From Pseudomonadota bacterium (lineage in GTDB: Bacteria; Pseudomonadota; Alphaproteobacteria; Azospirillales; Azospirillaceae): a stretch of DNA of 64,000 nt. The notes beneath the pieces are model-generated. The model was not told where the DNA came from. It ran no database searches and saw only the letters and a list, made by a program, of their open reading frames with translations. Position 1 is the stretch's first letter. The number at the start of each line of letters is the position of its first letter. The stretch is taken from NCBI GenBank assembly GCA_023423695.1, contig JAFAFA010000036.1, positions 59,799 to 123,798 of the forward strand. The letters are read 5' to 3'. Below, piece by piece: positions 52,714 to 61,492 of the stretch. Position numbers and translations under genes: made by a program.

Positions 52714-53855
52714 AGCTCATGATCGTCGTCACCCACCTGCTGGGCACCGGCCATCTCAGCCGCGCCTTCGCCCTGGCGGAGGCCTTCGCCGCCCCCGGCT
52801 GGAGCGTCGATGTGGTCAGCGGCGGGCGCCCGGCTCCCCATCTCGGCAGCGGCGGCGCCACCCTGCACCAGTTGCCGCCGCTGGCGAGCGACGGCGCCGA
52901 TTTCGCCACGCTGCTGACCGCCGACGGGCGTCCCGCCGATGCGGAGACCTTCGCCGCGCGCCGCAAGATGCTGACCGGACTGCTCGACAGCCTCCGCCCC
53001 GACGTGCTGGTCACCGAACTGTTCCCCTTCGGCCGCCGCGCGCTCGCCGCCGAATTCGACGCCCTGCTGGAACGCGCCCGCAGCCTGCCGGCCCCGCCGC
53101 TGACTCTCGCCTCGGTCCGCGACATCCTGGCCCCGCCGTCGAAACCGGCGCGGGTGGCGGAGACGGAGCGCCGGCTGCTCGGCTTCTATGACGGCGTGCT
53201 GGTCCATTCCGACGCGGCCGTGGTGCCGCTGGAGGACAGCTGGCCGCTGACCCCCGCGATGCATACGCTGCTGCGCTACACCGGCTTCGTCGTGCCGCCG
53301 CCGGCCGTTGGCGACGGCGGCACGGACGGGCAGGGCGAGATCCTGGTCACGGCAGGCGGCGGCCCGGTCGGGCGTCCGGTCTTCGAGGCCGCCGCCCTTT
53401 GCGCCGCCTCCGGCGTTCTGCCGCAGCGCTGGCGCCTGCTGGTGGCGAAGGGCGACGCGGCGCTGGCCGACCGGCTGCGCGCGATGGCCCCGGCGGACCG
53501 GCTGGTGGTGGAGCCGGTGCGCCACGATTTCCGCGCCCTGCTGGGCCAGGCATCCGCTTCGGTCGGGCGCTGCGGCTACAATACCGCGCTCGATTGCCTG
53601 ACGGTGGGGGTGCCCAGCGTCTTCTGCCCATTCGAGGACGGCAAAGAGGTCGAGCAGACGATCCGCGCCGCCATCCTGGCCCGCCGCCCCGGCATCGCCA
53701 TGCTGCGCGAGGCGGCGCTGACCCCCGACAGCCTCGCGGACGCGCTGCGCTCCGTCCTCGGCGTGCGCATCCCGCCGCTCGACCCGGCATCGCTGGCCGG
53801 GGCGGCGCGCAGCGTCGAGATCGTCGAGGCCATGCTGGCGGAGAAGAGATCATGA
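52710..53855 (+). CDS. Glycosyltransferase, GT28-like
   Basis: A 381-residue GT-B protein. It begins at GTG 52710, overlapping the phosphatase stop. The opening VVTHLLGTGHLSRAFALAEAF has the GxGH acceptor loop, and the C-terminal half has ILVTAGGGPVGRPVFEAA, ASVGRCGYNTALDCLTVGVPSVFCPF, typical of MurG-like enzymes. It is distantly related to the first gene of this operon. It probably adds a sugar to a growing surface glycan. Confidence 0.88.
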   Translation: MKLMIVVTHLLGTGHLSRAFALAEAFAAPGWSVDVVSGGRPAPHLGSGGATLHQLPPLASDGADFATLLTADGRPADAETFAARRKMLTGLLDSLRPDVLVTELFPFGRRALAAEFDALLERARSLPAPPLTLASVRDILAPPSKPARVAETERRLLGFYDGVLVHSDAAVVPLEDSWPLTPAMHTLLRYTGFVVPPPAVGDGGTDGQGEILVTAGGGPVGRPVFEAAALCAASGVLPQRWRLLVAKGDAALADRLRAMAPADRLVVEPVRHDFRALLGQASASVGRCGYNTALDCLTVGVPSVFCPFEDGKEVEQTIRAAILARRPGIAMLREAALTPDSLADALRSVLGVRIPPLDPASLAGAARSVEIVEAMLAEKRS

Positions 53856-54631
53856 GCGGCCGGAGCGCCACGAACTGGACCGCGGTGGAAGAGGAGCTGG
53901 CCCGCTGGACCGGCCTCGGCCGGCGCTGCGCCCTCTGGCTGCGCGACGACGACGCCGTGGCGGCCGGTCCGCAGCTCGACCGGCTGTTGAGCCGCTGTGC
54001 GCAGGCCGGCATCCCGCTCGGCCTCGCCGTCATCCCGGCGGATGCCGGGCGCTCGCTCGCCGACGCGCTCGCCGACCAGCCCCATGCGGCCGTGCTGGTC
54101 CATGGCTGGTCCCACGCCGACCATGCCGCCCCCGGCGCCAAGAAATGCGAATTCGGGCCGGAGCGTCCCGCCGGCCTCCGGCAGGCGGAGGCCGAACGCG
54201 GCCTGTCCGTCCTGCGCGGCCTGTTCGGCGACCGTCTTTTGCCGCTGTTCGTCCCACCCTGGAACCGGATGGCCGCCGACATGCCCGACCGGCTGGCCGC
54301 CGCCGGCTATCGCGCCGTCTCCGCCTTCGGCGCGCCGCCGCGGGAACGGGGGGGACTTGCCTGGATCAACACCCATCTCGACCTGATCGACTGGCGCGAC
54401 AGCCGCTCGGCAGTGCCGCTCGATACCCTGCTCGACACGCTGTGCCGCGAGTTGCGCGAGCGGCGGGAGGGCCAACGCGACCCGCATGAGCCCATCGGCC
54501 TGCTGACGCACCACCGGGTCCATGACGAAGCCATTTGGGGCCTGCTGGACCGCCTGCTCGACCGGCTGGCCGGGCATCCGGCGGTGGAGTGGCCGGCTGT
54601 CGGCAGCCTTGCCATGACCACAGGACGGTGA
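53852..54631 (+). CDS. Polysaccharide deacetylase family protein
   Basis: A 259-residue NodB-fold hydrolase. The metal-binding Asp-Asp is visible in LWLRDDDAVAAG near residue 30, a conserved HGWSHADHA supplies the His pair of the metal triad, and LFVPPWNRMAADMP follows the usual substrate loop. These enzymes remove acetyl groups from N-acetylated sugars in polysaccharides. No signal peptide is visible, so it probably acts in the cytosol on a precursor, or is exported in another way. GGAGAAGAG precedes the ATG at 53852, and the start overlaps the previous stop. It ends the glycan operon, 9 bases from the convergent map gene. Confidence 0.87.
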   Translation: MSGRSATNWTAVEEELARWTGLGRRCALWLRDDDAVAAGPQLDRLLSRCAQAGIPLGLAVIPADAGRSLADALADQPHAAVLVHGWSHADHAAPGAKKCEFGPERPAGLRQAEAERGLSVLRGLFGDRLLPLFVPPWNRMAADMPDRLAAAGYRAVSAFGAPPRERGGLAWINTHLDLIDWRDSRSAVPLDTLLDTLCRELRERREGQRDPHEPIGLLTHHRVHDEAIWGLLDRLLDRLAGHPAVEWPAVGSLAMTTGR

Positions 54632-54640
54632 ACGGGTTCT

Positions 54641-55450
54641 TCACGCCGCGGGCAGGTAGGGCGGCTTGGTGAACTGCGCCGGTGAGAGCGTGAAGATCTC
54701 ATAGCCGGTTTCGGTGACGCCGACGCTGTGCTCGAACTGTGCGGAGAGGCTTCGGTCCCGGCTGACGGCCGTCCACCCGTCGCCGAGGATCTTCACATCC
54801 GGCCGTCCTGCATTGACCATCGGTTCGACCGTCAGGAACATCCCCGGCCGCAGTTCCGCTCCCTCCCCAGGCCGGCCGTAATTCAGCACGTCCGGCGCGT
54901 CGTGGTAGATGCGGCCCAGGCCATGTCCGCAGAAATCCCGAACGACGGTGAAGCGCTCCGCCTCCACGCAGCGCTGCATGGCGAAGCCGATGTCTCCCAC
55001 CGTCGCACCGGGTCGGATGGCCTCGATGCCGCGCATCATCGCTTCGTACGTCACATCGATGAGGCGCGTGGCGCGCAGGCCGAGCTTGCCGACCCCATAC
55101 ATGCGGCTGCTGTCGCCATGCCAGCCGTCGACGATCACCGCCAGGTCGATGTTGAGGATATCGCCCTCCGCCAACCTGCGGTCGCCGGGTATGCCGTGGC
55201 AGACGACATGGTTGACCGAGATGCAGGTCGCATGGGAATAGCCGCGATAGCCCAGCGAGGCAGGCGTCCCGCCGTGGTCGACGATGTACTCGTGGCAGAG
55301 GCGGTCAAGCTCCGCCGTGGTGATCCCCACCCTGACATGCCCGGTGATCATGTCCAACGTCGATGCGGCCAGCCGACCGGCGGCACGCATCCCGGCGAAA
55401 TCCTCCGGAGCGTGGAGCTTTATGCTTCTGTGTTCGGTCGCTTCGGTCAT
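54641..55450 (-). CDS. map: Type I methionine aminopeptidase
   Basis: A 269-residue metallopeptidase that removes initiator Met from new proteins. The dinuclear metal ligands are visible: Asp-Asp in NIDLAVIVDGWHGDSSRMY, His in DFCGHGLGRIYHD, Glu in FLTVEPMVN and Glu in SAQFEHSVGV. Unlike longer zinc-finger forms it has only a short leader. It is transcribed with a TetR regulator whose stop overlaps its start, which is unusual for a housekeeping map, so this may be a second, regulated copy. Confidence 0.93.
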   Translation of the reverse strand: MTEATEHRSIKLHAPEDFAGMRAAGRLAASTLDMITGHVRVGITTAELDRLCHEYIVDHGGTPASLGYRGYSHATCISVNHVVCHGIPGDRRLAEGDILNIDLAVIVDGWHGDSSRMYGVGKLGLRATRLIDVTYEAMMRGIEAIRPGATVGDIGFAMQRCVEAERFTVVRDFCGHGLGRIYHDAPDVLNYGRPGEGAELRPGMFLTVEPMVNAGRPDVKILGDGWTAVSRDRSLSAQFEHSVGVTETGYEIFTLSPAQFTKPPYLPAA

Positions 55451-56100
55451 TGGCTGTTCTGGATCACTGGGGAGGGGGCATCGGCGTCCTGCGGCGACCG
55501 CCTGACGGCCTTCGGCATGCCGGCGATCGGCATCCCGGCATGAAGGTCGGCGATCATCTGCCCGACGAAGGACGGCAGGGGAGCCCCCCTGGAGAGGTGA
55601 GGGCGGAGAATGGCGATCGGCGCGTCGAAGATCAGGAACTTGGCCCGCGCCAGCGGCTCATCGCCGACCGTCCCGTCTCCGCAGGCCGCGACGCAGGCCT
55701 GGAAGGCGCTGTCGAACTCGTCCTCCAGATCCTGCAGCATCTTCCGCAGCGGTTCCGGAGGCGGACTGTCCTCGAACAGGGCGACCGGCTCATTCAGGAG
55801 AAGGAAGCGGGCGCGATGTTCGTTCTCCCCGCACCAGGGAAGGATGGCCATGGCCGCCTCGCATGGACGGCCATCGCGCAGCAGAGGGGCCAGGGTCCCG
55901 ACGAAAGATGCGTAGGCCGTATTCCAGGCCGTGCCGAGGACGGCGGCCCGGGATTCGAAGCGATGATAGATCGACCCGGTCGGCGCTCCCACCCGTCGGG
56001 CAATCGCCTGCATCGTCGCGGCGGCGGGGCCGCCTTCCGCGACCAGAGCCATCGCTGCGTCGATGAAGTCGTTCTCGAAAAAACGTGCCGTTCTGACCAT
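55447..56100 (-). CDS. TetR family transcriptional regulator
   Basis: A 217-residue repressor. The N-terminal helix-turn-helix is FIDAAMALVAEGGPAAATMQAIARRVGAPTGSIYHRF, split by the usual TGSIYHRF end. The rest is an all-helical ligand-binding domain with SFVGTLAPLLRDGRP. It overlaps the downstream map gene by 4 bases. A pair of TTAGAATG direct repeats lies in front of it. The effector is unknown. Confidence 0.9.
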   Translation of the reverse strand: MVRTARFFENDFIDAAMALVAEGGPAAATMQAIARRVGAPTGSIYHRFESRAAVLGTAWNTAYASFVGTLAPLLRDGRPCEAAMAILPWCGENEHRARFLLLNEPVALFEDSPPPEPLRKMLQDLEDEFDSAFQACVAACGDGTVGDEPLARAKFLIFDAPIAILRPHLSRGAPLPSFVGQMIADLHAGMPIAGMPKAVRRSPQDADAPSPVIQNSQ

Positions 56101-56105
56101 GCCAA

Positions 56106-56127
56106 TTAGAATGCACGTTTTAGAATG
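56106..56127. promoter_or_regulatory. Direct repeat upstream of tetR
   Basis: Two TTAGAATG copies start 14 bases apart (56106 and 56120), immediately before the tetR ATG. AT-rich in GC-rich DNA; candidate autoregulatory operator or -10/-35 region. Confidence 0.5.
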
Positions 56128-56178
56128 AGCTGTCTATTTGATTTCGCGCCGTCCGCCCGAAGGAGGCCCGAAAACGCA

Positions 56179-56220
56179 ATGGGGCCGACCCGCGCCCTTG
56201 GCGACGCGGATCGGCCCCAT
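56179..56220 (-). terminator. Terminator of the GH5 gene
   Basis: A 16-bp stem with one mismatch (ATGGGGCCGA..CGCG and complement) and a 10-base loop. On the minus strand it is followed by TGCGTTTTC. It begins 28 bases past the GH5 stop. Confidence 0.75.
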
Positions 56221-56247
56221 ACTGCAGTGGTGTCCTCGCGGGAGAGC

Positions 56248-58623
56248 TTACGCCGCGTGGTCGGTGATGTAGCCCATGGCGCTGCCGATGCTGGTGTTGC
56301 CGTGGGTCAGGTTCAGCAGGAAGTTCTCCGTTCCTTCATTGCCGGCATTGTCGCCGTTGATGTGGACGGTGACCGTCTTGGTGGTCTCGCCCGGCTGGAA
56401 GGTCAGGCTGCCGTGGGTGGCGGTGTAGTCGGACCCGGCCTTGGCCGTGCCGTCCTTGGTCGCATAGTCGATGGTGGTGGCGGTCGTGACCGCGTTGGCC
56501 AGCTGCACGGTGAAGACCGCCTCGTCGCTGCCAGCCACGGTGCCGGAGCTGCCGGTGCTGTGAGCCAGGCCCGCCTTGATGATGTTCATCTTGTTGGAGT
56601 CGATGGTCTTGTAGTCGTCCTGCAGCAGGCCGCCGACGTCACCCGATTCCGGCGTCCAGGCCCAGTAGGTCCAGTTCATGCCCTGCTGGCCGGCCGGCAG
56701 GTCGCTCTTGCCGTCCAGATCCCAGTCGCCGTTCAGATACTTGACGAAGGCGTTGGCCCAGGTCTGCTCGGCGGCGCTGTTCATCTGGCCGCCGAACTCG
56801 CCGATCAGCACCGGCGCGATGTTGTTCTTGTAGATGAAGCCCCACATGCCGTCGTACTGGGCCGGCAGGTTGTTGGGGAAGTTGGAGTCCTGCAGCCAGC
56901 TGAAGTTGCCGACGCTCTGGCCGTAGGCGTGCGGCGAATAGACCAGCTTGTTCGGCACGTCGAACTCGATCGGACGGTCCTTCACGCCGGCCAGCGTGCT
57001 GCTCCACTCCGTGCCTTCGACCAGCATCAGCCAGTCCTTGTTCACCGACTGGATGGCGTTGCCGATGCGCTCGGCGGCCGAGGCCCAGTCGGTGGCGGGG
57101 TTGCCGCCCCAGGTGGCGGACACGCTCGGCTCGTTGTGCAGATCGGCGCCGACCACCGCCTCGTTGCCGGCATAGTGCTTGGCCAGCATCTTCCAGTTTT
57201 CGATGACCTTCGATTCCGGGTTCTTGTCGGTGTACCACAGCCCGTGTTCGTTGGTGCCGGCGCCGCCGTCGTTGCGGTGGTGGTCGAGGATCACCTTCAT
57301 GCCGACCTTGCCGGCATAATCGATGACCTTGTCATAGACCTCCAGCCGGGTCAGGCCCTTCAGGTCCGGGTTCTTCGAATAGTCGATGCCGTTGGTGACG
57401 GCCTCGCTCTCGAACATGTCGTCCGCCCAGGTCAGGCGAATGACGTTGAAGCCCAGGCCCTTCATGCTGTCGATGTGGCCCTGGTAGCTGTCGGCCCACA
57501 GGCCGGCGGGCACGTAGTTATAGCCCTCGCCGCCGAACCAGTTGACGCCGGTCAGGCGGACGTTGTTGCCGCTTTCGTCGACGATCTGGTTGCCCTTGGT
57601 GCTCAGGAAGCCGTTGATCGAACCGCTGCTCTGGCTCTCCACCATGCCCGGATCGGCGACGGTGACGTTCTCGACCTTGACCGACGGCGTGCTGCCGGTG
57701 GAGCCCCCGGTGGAGCCGCCGGCGCTGCCGTCCTTGCCGCTGTCGGCGCTGCCGCCACCGGTGCTGCCGGTGTCGCCGCCGGCGTCGCCGGTCGAGGCGC
57801 CGAAGTGGCTGGCGTCCAGCTTCGCGGTCAGCGTGGAGTTCCAGAAGAGGTCGCTGGTGGCGCCGAGATCGGCTCCGTCGGCTTCGCGCTGGACCGACAC
57901 CACATCGTCGGTCGCCGCGACGGCCTTGCCGTCGACGCTGACGCTGTGGACGTACAGGTTGCGGTCGGCGCCGTCGACGATGCCGTCGTTCTCGTACTTC
58001 ACCTGCACCGAATGGGCCGCGCCCTGGGCCAGATCGGCGGTGAACTTGAATTCCTTGGCGTCGGCGCTGTCGGCGATGGCCTTGCCGATCTCCTTGCCGT
58101 CGACCAGAACGGAGAAGCGGGCGCCTTCGCCGCCGGCCGAGCTGGCGGCGGCGTTCACGGCGATGACGTTCTGCGCGGTGCCGGCGGCCGGCGCGGTGAT
58201 CGGCGCGGCGGGAGCGGCGGTCTGGGCACCGGCGTAATAGCTGGCGGGGGTGCTGAAGGTCAGCGCGCCGTCCCACCACATGGCTTCCTGGCCGGCCTGG
58301 GTCGGCGCCGGGGCGGCATCGTCATGACGTTCGTAGATGGCGTCGGTCGGCTGCAGCGTGTGGCCGTTCACCTCAATCGACTGGACGTAGAGGTCGCGAT
58401 TGGCACTGTTGGCCGTGTCGTTGTCGTAAACGACCTGGACGGTGTGCGCCGTATTGGCCGCAAGATCGGCGGTGAAGCTGTAGGCCTTCGACGAGGCGGT
58501 CGCCGCACTGGCCGTCCCGACCTCCTGACCATCCACCAGCAGCTTGAAATTCGGCGCGACGCTGTCCGCGGACTGGCCGTAGGCGTTGACGACGATCTTG
58601 CTCGGCGTGGTGGTCGTGCTCAT
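56248..58623 (-). CDS. Secreted GH5 glycanase with two N-terminal carbohydrate-binding modules and a C-terminal Calx-beta domain
   Basis: A 791-residue extracellular enzyme. Residues about 1-130 and 160-285 are two copies of a CBM60-like xylan-binding module (IVVNAYGQSADS, LLVDGQEVG, VQVVYDNDT). A Gly/Ser-rich linker follows. The catalytic GH5 domain covers about 340-690: acid/base Glu 498 in DLHNEPSVS and nucleophile Glu 609 in VLIGEFGG. The C-terminal 100 residues form a Calx-beta-like repeat (DYATKDGTAKAGSDYTAT). It has no Sec signal, so type I secretion is likely. It should cut beta-1,4-linked plant glucan or related polymer. I chose the ATG at 58623, with AGGATCG upstream. A sister protein with the same modules begins at 62389. 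Confidence 0.92.
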   Translation of the reverse strand: MSTTTTPSKIVVNAYGQSADSVAPNFKLLVDGQEVGTASAATASSKAYSFTADLAANTAHTVQVVYDNDTANSANRDLYVQSIEVNGHTLQPTDAIYERHDDAAPAPTQAGQEAMWWDGALTFSTPASYYAGAQTAAPAAPITAPAAGTAQNVIAVNAAASSAGGEGARFSVLVDGKEIGKAIADSADAKEFKFTADLAQGAAHSVQVKYENDGIVDGADRNLYVHSVSVDGKAVAATDDVVSVQREADGADLGATSDLFWNSTLTAKLDASHFGASTGDAGGDTGSTGGGSADSGKDGSAGGSTGGSTGSTPSVKVENVTVADPGMVESQSSGSINGFLSTKGNQIVDESGNNVRLTGVNWFGGEGYNYVPAGLWADSYQGHIDSMKGLGFNVIRLTWADDMFESEAVTNGIDYSKNPDLKGLTRLEVYDKVIDYAGKVGMKVILDHHRNDGGAGTNEHGLWYTDKNPESKVIENWKMLAKHYAGNEAVVGADLHNEPSVSATWGGNPATDWASAAERIGNAIQSVNKDWLMLVEGTEWSSTLAGVKDRPIEFDVPNKLVYSPHAYGQSVGNFSWLQDSNFPNNLPAQYDGMWGFIYKNNIAPVLIGEFGGQMNSAAEQTWANAFVKYLNGDWDLDGKSDLPAGQQGMNWTYWAWTPESGDVGGLLQDDYKTIDSNKMNIIKAGLAHSTGSSGTVAGSDEAVFTVQLANAVTTATTIDYATKDGTAKAGSDYTATHGSLTFQPGETTKTVTVHINGDNAGNEGTENFLLNLTHGNTSIGSAMGYITDHAA

Positions 58624-59544
58624 GACTTCGATCCTATGTCCGTTTCGTTGAAGCCATGCTGGCGCTCCAATGGTTAACGAAACCTTTCCAAATCCGGTTA
58701 AGTTTTCTCCAAGCTTGTGGCAAATTTGGCTCGTCCGATCACAGGGTCCTTCAAGGGGGGCGGGCCAGGTTCGGCAACTATACCCCATCATGGTCACAGG
58801 TATTGTCAGCTGTCTGTCAGTCTTCCCTTCGTCTCCTCACTATAGTCTTCGCAATACAAAATTATGGTAAGATGATCTCGAAAGACATAGATCCATCTAC
58901 TAGGAAGCCAAGTGGGCTTTCGGAATTATTGTTTCACGCGCCAGCCGGATATCGACCGATCATTGTCGAGAATACTTATCCGCTTGGATGCGCGATTGGC
59001 CTTCACTCTGACGCGCTGGGGTACGGCTGTAGGGTTAACTCAATATCGTGAACGACCTTCTGCGCATGCAAAAAGGTTAATGGTCGTGATCCCGCAGATC
59101 GTCCCGGAAGCAGCGTTAACGGATTTTTTAACTGATAATATTCCTATTATCCGCACACAGGGGCCTACGGGGCAGGGCAGGATGACGTGGCGCATCTGCT
59201 CGGCGAAGGTCATGGCGAGGCTCTGCCACCGGCCCTTCGGCACCGACTCGATCAGCGGGCGCGGTCTTCCGCCACCGGGAGGCGCCCCGGACGATGGAAC
59301 GGCAAGCCGGTCGGTGTTTCTCCGCGTTCCATCCGCCGTCCCAGCCAGCCGCCTTGCTTTCCGGCGGCAATGGCGACACCTTGGTATGGCACGCGAATGG
59401 TCGTCAGGCGCCACCCGAACGGTTGCCCGCCCCGGCTGTTGCATTGCGGACCAGTCACCCCGCCGTCCTTCAAAGGTGGCAGCCGCCCTGCCGGCTCACC
59501 GGACGGCCCAGCCAAGAGAGGACGGCCCCCGCGGCCGGAACCAT
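58624..59544. other. Long intergenic region, partly AT-rich
   Basis: About 920 bases with no gene that I can support. Roughly 58660-59160 is AT-richer than anything around it, with runs such as TTTTTTAACTGATAATATTC near 59120-59140. The stretch 59190-59540 is GC-rich again and open in several frames, but none resembles a known protein. Promoters for the GH5 gene and pyk should lie here. It may be the remains of an inserted element. Confidence 0.5.
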
Positions 59545-60969
59545 ATGCGCCGTCATCGCCGCGCCAAGATCGTCGCCACCGTCGGACCGGCCAGCAACTC
59601 GCCCGAGATGCTGAAGACCCTGTTCCTGGCCGGTGTCGACACCTTCCGGCTGAACTTCAGCCATGGCACCCACGACGACCACGCCAAGGTCCACCGCGCC
59701 ATCCGCGAACTGGAGGCCGAGGTCGGCCGTCCCATCGGCATCCTGCAGGACCTGCAGGGTCCGAAGATCCGCGTCGGCACCATCCGCGACGGCAAGATCG
59801 CCGTCGCCACCGGCGAGCAGATCCGCTTCGTCCTGCAGGGCAGCGACGGCGACAAGCGCTCGATTCCGCTGCCGCACCCGGAAATCTTCGCCGCCATCAT
59901 GCCGGGCCATCACCTGCTGATCGACGACGGCCGGGTCCGCGTCGAGGTCACCGAACTGGGCGACGACTGGATCGAGGCCCGGGTGGTCGTCGGCGGCACC
60001 ATCTCCAACCGCAAGGGCGTCAACCTGCCGGGCACCATCCTGGATCTGTCGCCGCTCACAGCCAAGGACCGCGCCGACCTCGCCTTCGGGCTGGAGCTGG
60101 GCGTCGACTGGGTCGCCATGTCCTTCGTGCAGAAGCCGGGCGACATCATCGAGGGCCGCGGCCTGATCGGCGACCGCGCCGGCATCATGGCGAAGATCGA
60201 GAAGCCGCAGGCGCTGGAGCGGATCGACGACATCATCCGCCTGTCCGATGCGGTGATGGTGGCGCGCGGCGACCTCGGCGTCGAAATCCCGCACGAGGAC
60301 GTCCCCGGCCGCCAGAAGGAACTGGTGCGCGCCTGCCGTCTGGCGGTGAAGCCGGTGATCGTCGCGACGCAGATGCTCGATTCGATGGTTTCCGCACCCA
60401 CGCCGACGCGGGCCGAGGCCTCGGACGTGGCGACCGCCATCTATGACGGCGCCGACGCGGTGATGCTGTCGGCCGAATCTGCGTCCGGCCAGTATCCGGT
60501 CGAAGCGGTGGCGATGATGGACCGCATCATCCGCTCCACCGAGCAGCACAAGCTCTATCACTCGCTGATCCAGGCGACCCATCCGGGCGAGGAGCACAGC
60601 CCGCCCCACGCCGTGGCCGCCGCCGCCGCCGATCTGGCCGACACCCTCCACTCCTCGGCCATCGTCGCCTTCACCTCCAGCGGCACCACCGCGGCGCGCA
60701 TCGCCCGCAAGCGGCCGGAGGTGCCGATCCTGGCGATCACCCCGGATAAGGCGGTGTCGCGCCGGCTCTGCCTGCTGTGGGGCGCCCACAGCATCCTGTC
60801 GGACGACATCCGCACCTACGAGGAGATGGTCGACCGCGCCATCGCCACCGCGCGGGCGGAGGAGTTCGCCGGCAAGACCGGCACCATGGTGGTGGTCGCC
60901 GGCATCCCCTTCGCCCGGGCCGGCACCACCAACAACCTGCGCGTCATCCAGATGGAAACGACGGCCTGA
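59545..60969 (+). CDS. pyk: Pyruvate kinase
   Basis: A 474-residue glycolytic enzyme, usual length, converting phosphoenolpyruvate and ADP to pyruvate and ATP. Clear features are KIVATVGPASNS at the start, LNFSHG, the ILQDLQGPKIRVG barrel motif, NLPGTILDLSPLT, the metal-binding IMAKIEKPQALE, and MVARGDLGVEIPHE. The C-terminal allosteric domain (about 355-474) is present. The ATG at 59545 matches the family start. A strong terminator follows the stop. A preceding AT-rich stretch separates it from the GH5 gene. Confidence 0.97.
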   Translation: MRRHRRAKIVATVGPASNSPEMLKTLFLAGVDTFRLNFSHGTHDDHAKVHRAIRELEAEVGRPIGILQDLQGPKIRVGTIRDGKIAVATGEQIRFVLQGSDGDKRSIPLPHPEIFAAIMPGHHLLIDDGRVRVEVTELGDDWIEARVVVGGTISNRKGVNLPGTILDLSPLTAKDRADLAFGLELGVDWVAMSFVQKPGDIIEGRGLIGDRAGIMAKIEKPQALERIDDIIRLSDAVMVARGDLGVEIPHEDVPGRQKELVRACRLAVKPVIVATQMLDSMVSAPTPTRAEASDVATAIYDGADAVMLSAESASGQYPVEAVAMMDRIIRSTEQHKLYHSLIQATHPGEEHSPPHAVAAAAADLADTLHSSAIVAFTSSGTTAARIARKRPEVPILAITPDKAVSRRLCLLWGAHSILSDDIRTYEEMVDRAIATARAEEFAGKTGTMVVVAGIPFARAGTTNNLRVIQMETTA

Positions 60970-60989
60970 GGGCGACCCCTCGGGCAGGG

Positions 60990-61020
60990 CGGAGCGGCGG
61001 CGCGGCCGCCGCTCCGTTTT
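60990..61020 (+). terminator. Rho-independent terminator of pyk
   Basis: A perfect 12-bp stem, CGGAGCGGCGGC with its complement, loop GCG, then TTTT. It is 20 bases past the pyk stop and 3 bases before the stop of the convergent Lrp gene. Confidence 0.9.
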
Positions 61021-61023
61021 CCC

Positions 61024-61449
61024 CTACCGCTCCATCTTGGTGGACAGCACGATCGACGACATCGTCCGCTCCACCCCCGGCAGGCGGCCGATGGTGTCGA
61101 GCGCCGCGTCCATCGCATCATGGGTTTCGGTGCCGACGGTGGCGCACAGGTCGTACTGGCCGCTGATGCTGTGCAGCCGGATCACTTCCGGCATCTTGCG
61201 CAGGGCGTGGACGGCACGGTCGGCCAGTTTGGCGTTCACGCTGATCATCACCAGGGCCGACACGCCGCGGCGCGGCGCCGGGTCGCCCAGCCTCACCGTG
61301 TAGCCGGCGATCACCCCCTGCCGCTCCAGCCGGGCGATGCGGTCCTGCACGGTGGACCGCGACAGCCCCAGCGCCCGGCCCAGCGCCGCCGTGCTGGTGC
61401 GCGCATTCACCGTCAACAGGTCGATCAGCCGGCGGTCGAGGTCGTCCAT
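61024..61449 (-). CDS. Lrp/AsnC family transcriptional regulator
   Basis: A 141-residue regulator. The N-terminal helix-turn-helix (LDRRLIDLLTVNARTSTAALGR, then LSRSTVQDRIARLERQGVI) is followed by a RAM/ligand domain with VISV-like VMISVNAKLADRAVHALRKM and ISGQYDLCATV. It forms oligomers that bind amino acids or other small molecules and control metabolic genes. Its target is unknown; the neighbours are pyk (convergent) and a thioesterase on the same strand. The start is at the ATG 61449, just before the LDRRL motif. Confidence 0.93.
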   Translation of the reverse strand: MDDLDRRLIDLLTVNARTSTAALGRALGLSRSTVQDRIARLERQGVIAGYTVRLGDPAPRRGVSALVMISVNAKLADRAVHALRKMPEVIRLHSISGQYDLCATVGTETHDAMDAALDTIGRLPGVERTMSSIVLSTKMER

Positions 61450-61492
61450 GGAGGTCCGTCGCGGGGGAAGAGGGGGGAGAGGGCCAGCCCCC

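Noticed and set aside
58656..59051. Possible plus-strand 131-residue protein in the AT-rich gap
   Set aside because: No ribosome site, no similarity, and codon use unlike the genome.
59040..59444. Possible minus-strand protein in the pyk-GH5 gap
   Set aside because: No recognisable domain, weak start, and mixed composition; kept as intergenic.
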